Below, in pieces: positions 60,407-64,000 of a stretch of 64,000 bases of DNA. The stretch spans positions 1 through 64,000 of the forward strand of contig DAOTXN010000135.1 of NCBI GenBank assembly GCA_034435435.1. The letters run 5' to 3'. Both the position numbers and the translations under genes were made by a program. Position 1 is the first letter of the stretch, and every line of letters starts with the position of its first letter. This stretch comes from DAOTXN01 sp034435435. GTDB lineage: Bacteria > Chloroflexota > Anaerolineae > S140-20. Below the pieces are notes generated by a model, which was not told where the DNA came from, did not search any database, and saw only the letters and a program-made list of their open reading frames with translations.

Positions 60407-60488
60407 TGCCCCACCTCACGAGTTCAAGATATCTTTATGATACCCCATTATTCCACATTTGTATACCTTTTTTCTGCGAGATTCGCCG

Positions 60489-61481
60489 CTAATCTGTACC
60501 CGTGACCTCCGCCGCCTTCCCAAACAACCCCGCCACGCCGCCCGTATGCCAGAAGAGCACTGTCTCGGCGGGATCGAACGCGCCCCGGCGGACCAGGTCA
60601 ATCAATCCGGCCGCAGCGCGTCCGGAGTAAACCGGGTCCAGGATGAGACCCTCCGTCTGCCCGAACAGGCGCAGCGCCTCGCGCTCGGCCTCGGTGACGA
60701 CGGCGTAGCCCGGCTCGCCGTAGCGCTCGTGCAAGATGACGTCCGCTGGCGCAAAGCGCAAGGGGAGGTCTAACAAGCCCGCGGTGTCGTTTGCCAGCGC
60801 CAGCACCTTGGCCCGCAGGCCGCCCACCTTGTCCACGTAAATGCCCTCGACGCGCATATCTAGCCTCAACGCTTGTACGCCTACCAGTAATCCGGCCTGG
60901 GTGCCGCCGGAGCTAGAGGCGAACACAATACGATCCACACGCTCGCCGCGCGCGGCTAATTGCGCCGCCAGCTCCTCGACCGCCGCCGCGTAACCCGCTG
61001 CGCCCAGCGGTATCGAGCCGCCCACTGGGATGGCGTAGGGTCGCCCGCCCGCCGCCTGCACAAGGGACATCACCTCATTCAACGCGGCGTCATAGTCGCC
61101 GGCGCGGGACCAGTGGATCTGTGCGCCGAGCAACTCGTCCAGCAGCAAGTTGCCGTTCCATTGATCGCGGGCCAGTGGCTCGTTGCGCAGGGCCAGCACG
61201 CAACGCAAGCCGACTTTGGCCGCGGCGGCCGCCGTCTGCCGGCAGTGGTTGGATTGGATGGCGCCGACAGTAACCAGCGTGTCGGCTCCCTGCGCCAGAG
61301 CATCGGCGACGAGAAACTCTAACTTGCGAGTCTTGTTCCCGCCCGTGGCCAGGCCGGTCTGGTCGTCACGCTTGACCAGCAGGCGCGGACCGCCGCCCAG
61401 CGCCGCGCGCAGGCGGGACATTTCTTCCAGCGGGGTAGGTAAAAAGGCCAACGAGACGCGGGACAGGCGTTCAGTCAACAT
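60489..61481 (-). CDS. PLP-dependent D-cysteine desulfhydrase / ACC deaminase family enzyme
   Basis: 330 aa from ATG 61481 after GGAG. Fold-type II PLP enzyme: the Lys is in TGGNKTRKLEFLV near residue 51, VGAIQSNHCRQTAAAA near 75, and the phosphate loop SSSGGTQAGL near 190. DcyD degrades D-cysteine to pyruvate, H2S and ammonia; ACC deaminases share the scaffold. The Tyr and Glu positions that split these activities cannot be assigned reliably by eye. Single gene, transcribed away from arsR. Confidence 0.85.
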   Translation of the reverse strand: MLTERLSRVSLAFLPTPLEEMSRLRAALGGGPRLLVKRDDQTGLATGGNKTRKLEFLVADALAQGADTLVTVGAIQSNHCRQTAAAAAKVGLRCVLALRNEPLARDQWNGNLLLDELLGAQIHWSRAGDYDAALNEVMSLVQAAGGRPYAIPVGGSIPLGAAGYAAAVEELAAQLAARGERVDRIVFASSSGGTQAGLLVGVQALRLDMRVEGIYVDKVGGLRAKVLALANDTAGLLDLPLRFAPADVILHERYGEPGYAVVTEAEREALRLFGQTEGLILDPVYSGRAAAGLIDLVRRGAFDPAETVLFWHTGGVAGLFGKAAEVTGTD

Positions 61482-61592
61482 GTATGACTCCTATTTCGAG
61501 TGTGAGGTGAGGTTCAGCATAACGCGCCAGATTACAACACACCTGATGGGTTTTGTCAAGTATATTGGCGTCAACTGGGGTTGACTTGGGCC

Positions 61593-61621
61593 TTGACAAA
61601 ATTCGCGATATACGGTATGAT
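61593..61621 (+). promoter_or_regulatory. Promoter of the arsenic locus
   Basis: TTGACA (61593-61598) and TATGAT (61616-61621) with a 17-bp spacer. The region overlaps a partly symmetrical ATATACG...CGTAT segment (61608-61639) that is a candidate ArsR operator. Confidence 0.65.
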
Positions 61622-61670
61622 TCAAACGTATTCACGATTATCTATTTGTTATATGGTGGAAGGTGTAGGC

Positions 61671-61994
61671 TTGTCCGATCTGTTGACGTTTGGGAAGGTG
61701 ATAGCCGATGAAACGCGCCAGCGCATTATGGCATTGTTGTGTTGCCGCGAAGTGTGTGTCAGCGACTTGGTGGAAGAGCTGGGCGACGTCAGCCAACCAA
61801 CAGTCTCGCACCATCTGCAAATCTTGAAATCAGCAGGACTCGTGGGCGCCCGGCGCGACGGCAAGCAGGTGTACTATACGCTCAGGCAAGAGCCGATCGC
61901 ACAATGTTGTGGGGTCATTGTGCAACAGTTTGCGCCCAATGCGGATCTAGCCGGCGTGGAGGGACTGGCCGTCGTAGTGAAGCGCGATGGATAA
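61671..61994 (+). CDS. arsR: ArsR-family metalloregulator
   Basis: 107 aa from TTG 61671, preceded by GGAAGG; ATG 61653 (adds six residues) is an alternative. The winged helix is typical: TFGKVIADETRQRIMALL, then VSQPTVSHHLQILKSAGLV. Metal ligands are suggested by CCREVCVSDL near residue 22 (compare ELCVCDL of classic ArsR) and by CC in QCCGVIVQQF near the end, so a two- or three-thiolate As(III) site is plausible. It represses the operon until arsenite binds. Confidence 0.88.
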   Translation: MSDLLTFGKVIADETRQRIMALLCCREVCVSDLVEELGDVSQPTVSHHLQILKSAGLVGARRDGKQVYYTLRQEPIAQCCGVIVQQFAPNADLAGVEGLAVVVKRDG

Positions 61995-62101
61995 CAGTGT
62001 TTTTTTTGCCACTATGAATAGACACATATCAATCTATCAATTTGAAATTCGTCGGACGGCATGCCGCTCGTTTCAGATTGACACAGGAGGAGGTGAGTCA
62101 A

Positions 62102-62173
62102 ATGACGTGGGTACCGCTGAAGCGTTGGATGCTGCGCCCTGTGGCCCGCTGCTGCTCAGGCAGTCGTAGCTAG
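62102..62173 (+). CDS. Short ORF with vicinal cysteines in the arsenic locus
   Basis: 23 codons plus stop, starting MTWVPLKRWMLR and ending RCCSGSRS. A perfect AGGAGGTG lies 6-8 nt before the ATG, stronger than for most genes here. It sits between arsR and arsM. Adjacent Cys residues could bind As(III) like the CC pairs of ArsR and ArsM. It may instead be a leader peptide. No family is known to me. Confidence 0.4.
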   Translation: MTWVPLKRWMLRPVARCCSGSRS

Positions 62174-62218
62174 TCCTGGGCACGATCTAAAACTGCCCCC
62201 GGTACTTATCGATTCTTT

Positions 62219-62348
62219 GTAATTGCTCAGCCTCCCCAGACATGTCATTCTGAGCGAAGCGAAGAATCTCATTTTCACCCTGTTTCAAGCTTTGCGAAAC
62301 GAGATTCTTTGTCGCTTCGCTCCTCAGAATGACAGACCTGAGCAGTTA
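62219..62348. mobile_element. 130-bp inverted-repeat element with 9-bp flanking duplication, before arsM
   Basis: The ends (left GTAATTGCTCAG, right CTGAGCAGTTA) are near-perfect inverted repeats; inner arms TGTCATTCTGAG (from 62243) and CTCAGAATGACA (to 62334) extend the stem. CGATTCTTT flanks both sides (62210-62218 and 62349-62357), which looks like a target duplication. No coding. It separates the short Cys-Cys ORF from arsM. Confidence 0.75.
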
Positions 62349-62377
62349 CGATTCTTTAACCTATTAGGAGGTATGCT

Positions 62378-63214
62378 ATGAGTGCAACGGTCATTCGACC
62401 GGAAGAAATTCGCAGCGCCGTGCGCCAACATTACGGCCAGATCGTCCGTGATTTTGACCCTCAGGCCCAGTCATCGTGCTGTGGCCCTGATTGTTGTAAT
62501 GGCGGTTCAGGAGCGGCGCTATCGATTGTAGAATCGCTTTATCTCGATCCTAACGTGACGGAATTGCCCTCGGAAGTGACCGGCCTGTCCCTCGGTTGCG
62601 GCGACCCGGTAACGCTAGCCTCGCTCCAGCCGGGACAAGCCGTACTGGACCTCGGCTCTGGCGGCGGCATCGATTGTTTCTTGGCGGCGAAACGAGTGGG
62701 CGCTGAGGGTTATGTCATCGGCGTGGATATGACGCCAGATATGATCGACCGGGCGCGGGCCAATGCTGTCAAGATGGGAGCCCACAACGTCGAGTTTCGC
62801 TTGGGCGAGATCGAGCACCTGCCGGTCGCCGATGCGACGGTAGACGTGGTGATTTCCAACTGCGTCATTAACCTGTCGCCCGACAAACCCCAGGTCTTCC
62901 GCGAGGCCCTGCGCGTGCTGCGTCCGGGCGGCCGACTGGCCGTGAGTGATATTGTGACTCGCGTCCCTCTACCCCAGGAGGTCAAACACAATCTGGGTTC
63001 CTGGGCAGCGTGTGTCTCTGGGGCGTGGGTTGATCGGGATTACGTCACCGCCATCGAGGCCGCGGGTTTTATAGACGTTCAAATCGAGGCCAAAGTTTTG
63101 GACGATGACGTCATTACACATGGCGCGGAGCAACTCGGTTTGGAAATCAATCCGTCAGAGGTTCAGAACATCGTCTATAGCGCCCGGGTGACGGCGCGCA
63201 AACCCGCGCATTAG
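62378..63214 (+). CDS. arsM: Arsenite S-adenosylmethionine methyltransferase ArsM
   Basis: 278 aa from the ATG after AGGAGG. It methylates As(III) to mono- and dimethylated products. N-terminal cysteines SSCCGPDCCNGG near residue 33 are followed by SAM motif LDLGSGGGIDCFLAAKRVG, VDMTPDMI, and the catalytic Cys positions in ISNCVINLSPDK near 160 and AACVSGAW near 210. These match ArsM's three conserved Cys. The Cys-rich N-terminus is richer than usual. It is preceded by a 130-bp element. Confidence 0.93.
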   Translation: MSATVIRPEEIRSAVRQHYGQIVRDFDPQAQSSCCGPDCCNGGSGAALSIVESLYLDPNVTELPSEVTGLSLGCGDPVTLASLQPGQAVLDLGSGGGIDCFLAAKRVGAEGYVIGVDMTPDMIDRARANAVKMGAHNVEFRLGEIEHLPVADATVDVVISNCVINLSPDKPQVFREALRVLRPGGRLAVSDIVTRVPLPQEVKHNLGSWAACVSGAWVDRDYVTAIEAAGFIDVQIEAKVLDDDVITHGAEQLGLEINPSEVQNIVYSARVTARKPAH

Positions 63215-63241
63215 CATTTGTGTACCAGTTGATCGGGATAG

Positions 63242-63275
63242 AAAAAGCCCCGCAGTTGAAACACGGCGGGGCTTA
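63242..63275 (-). terminator. Intrinsic terminator of tRNA-Ala
   Basis: On the minus strand AAGCCCCGC (63266-63274) pairs with GCGGGGCTT (63245-63253), followed by TTTTT in TTTTTC (63242-63246). It lies directly after the tRNA. It may also end arsM transcripts from the plus strand. Confidence 0.8.
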
Positions 63276-63276
63276 A

Positions 63277-63348
63277 TGGAGCTGGCGGGGATTGAACCCG
63301 CAACCTCCGCCGTGCAAAGGCGGCGCTCTCCCGTTGAGCCACAGCCCC
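63277..63348 (-). tRNA. tRNA-Ala (anticodon TGC)
   Basis: 72 nt from G1 (63348) to the discriminator A (63277). The acceptor stem GGGGCTG pairs with CAGCTCC. D stem GCTC/GAGC, anticodon stem CCGCC/GGCGG with loop TTTGCAC (TGC anticodon), T stem GCGGG/CCCGC with loop TTCAATC are all formed. No CCA is encoded. A terminator follows at once. Confidence 0.95.
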
Positions 63349-63536
63349 AAGCCTCTATCGCACAAAATTATACCACATCCGCCTGGATTGCGCCACTCTC
63401 GGCGAGCGAGCGTTCGTGGTAGACGATCACCAGTCCTTGGGGCTGGCGCAAAGAGAAAACATGGGGTAAAATGACGGCATTACGTTTGGATGGTCTCATT
63501 TTCCCTCTAATTCTCAACGCACAGGGAGGACAAGAT

Positions 63537-64000
63537 ATGGATTTTGTCAACATCCTCAAGCGCACGGACATTTTTTACGATCTGAACGAAGAGCAACTCA
63601 AGCTGGTGGCCGACTTGTGTCACGAGGTTCACTTTCGCACTGGCGAGATGATCTTTCAGGAACAGAGTGCAAGCGATGAGCTGTACGTCATTGCGCGCGG
63701 TGAGGTCGAAATCCTGGTAGACCCCAGCATCATCGAAGCCGCTCCGGTCGCCCCCCGTCCGGTGACAATTGCCACGATGCGAGCCGGGCAGGCTTTTGGC
63801 GAAATCGCGTTAGTTGACCAAGGATTGCGTTCGGCCGGCTCGCGCAGCGCCGCCGAGGATACGCGCCTCCTGGTGATCCCGCGCTCCAAATTGTTGAACT
63901 TGTGTGACAAGTTTCCCGAGTTGGGGTACAAGGTGATGCGGAATGTGGCGGCCGACCTGGCGCTGAAAATGCGCGGAGCCGACCTGACGATTCGCGAACA
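63537..64000 (+). CDS. Cyclic-nucleotide-binding domain protein (partial at window end)
   Basis: At least 154 codons, open to the window edge. ATG 63537 follows GGGAGG. The N-terminal cNMP-binding (CAP-like) domain is clear: FVNILKRTDIFYDLNEEQLKLV, then FRTGEMIFQEQSASDELYVIARGEVEIL, then AGQAFGEIALVDQGLRSAGS with the phosphate-binding GE-(x)-ALxxxx-R(S)-A loop (shown in parts). Further residues continue a helix (VAADLALKMR). Without the C-terminus it could be a Crp-type regulator or a sensor fused to another domain. Confidence 0.75.
   Translation, partial: MDFVNILKRTDIFYDLNEEQLKLVADLCHEVHFRTGEMIFQEQSASDELYVIARGEVEILVDPSIIEAAPVAPRPVTIATMRAGQAFGEIALVDQGLRSAGSRSAAEDTRLLVIPRSKLLNLCDKFPELGYKVMRNVAADLALKMRGADLTIRE

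Overview
This 64 kb window is a dense, GC-rich bacterial chromosome segment with short intergenic gaps and many 1-8 nt gene overlaps. The gene set suggests a member of the Chloroflexota (Anaerolineae/Caldilineae-like). Pointers are a separate nuoB-nuoCD-nuoI cluster, a secreted protein ending in an LPLV-type tail, an XPB-type helicase operon, a DRG/TGS GTPase, and LexA boxes of the GAAC-N4-GTTC type. No 16S rRNA or ribosomal protein is present, so the lineage is an inference.

Layout. 1-0.55 kb holds no recognisable gene, only four palindromes at about 40-bp spacing. 0.55-4.3 kb (minus strand) carries a LysE exporter with a frameshifted ABC ATPase, then a Nudix / winged-helix-DnaA_N / Fpg-like operon. 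4.4-11.3 kb (plus) is a sugar block: GH4 glycosidase, BadF-type kinase, DeoR regulator with a consensus promoter, MsmK/UgpC-type ATPase and phosphofructokinase, followed by a LysM-L,D-transpeptidase. 11.3-13.8 kb has a methyltransferase and a secreted repeat protein. 13.8-17.9 kb (minus) is hypA-hypF-hypC-hypD. 18.2-22.7 kb holds an atypical response regulator, lexA with an FtsK-like ATPase, and an SRPBCC-PDZ-DinB fusion. 22.8-26.3 kb (minus) is prfA-prmC-HAD-sua5 behind a promoter and a possible leader terminator.

26.5-30.6 kb (plus) has a type IIG-like restriction-modification protein, a half-copy of a small inverted-repeat element, a truncated DUF4258 toxin with a YgiT-type zinc-finger partner, and a membrane methyltransferase. 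30.8-38.7 kb is iscX-nuoB-nuoCD-nuoI, Mrp, RicT, a phosphoesterase and a Tat-type molybdopterin lipoprotein. 38.7-47.3 kb holds a DUF433/DUF5615 toxin-antitoxin pair, an M20 amidohydrolase, a GNAT enzyme, an LCP protein, an ABC-2 exporter and a HicB with HicA debris.

47.4-53.8 kb (minus) is a translationally coupled three-gene operon: XPB-like helicase, SWIM-domain protein and helicase-associated protein. This is the best candidate in the window for an under-described system. 54-61.5 kb (minus) has a two-component system, a DRG-like GTPase, a class III aminotransferase, an Ntn asparaginase, an MNT/HepT pair and a PLP desulfhydrase. 61.6-64 kb (plus) is an arsenic locus (arsR, a tiny Cys-Cys ORF, arsM), tRNA-Ala(TGC) and a cyclic-nucleotide-binding protein cut by the window edge.

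A second layer is a rich set of small repeats: heptamer tandem repeats, a 116-119 bp inverted-repeat element in two full and one half copy, a 46-bp double-hairpin repeat in two copies, a 130-bp element with a 9-bp flanking duplication, and a palindrome inserted in frame in the restriction-modification gene. Many of them touch stop codons or lie in protein linkers.
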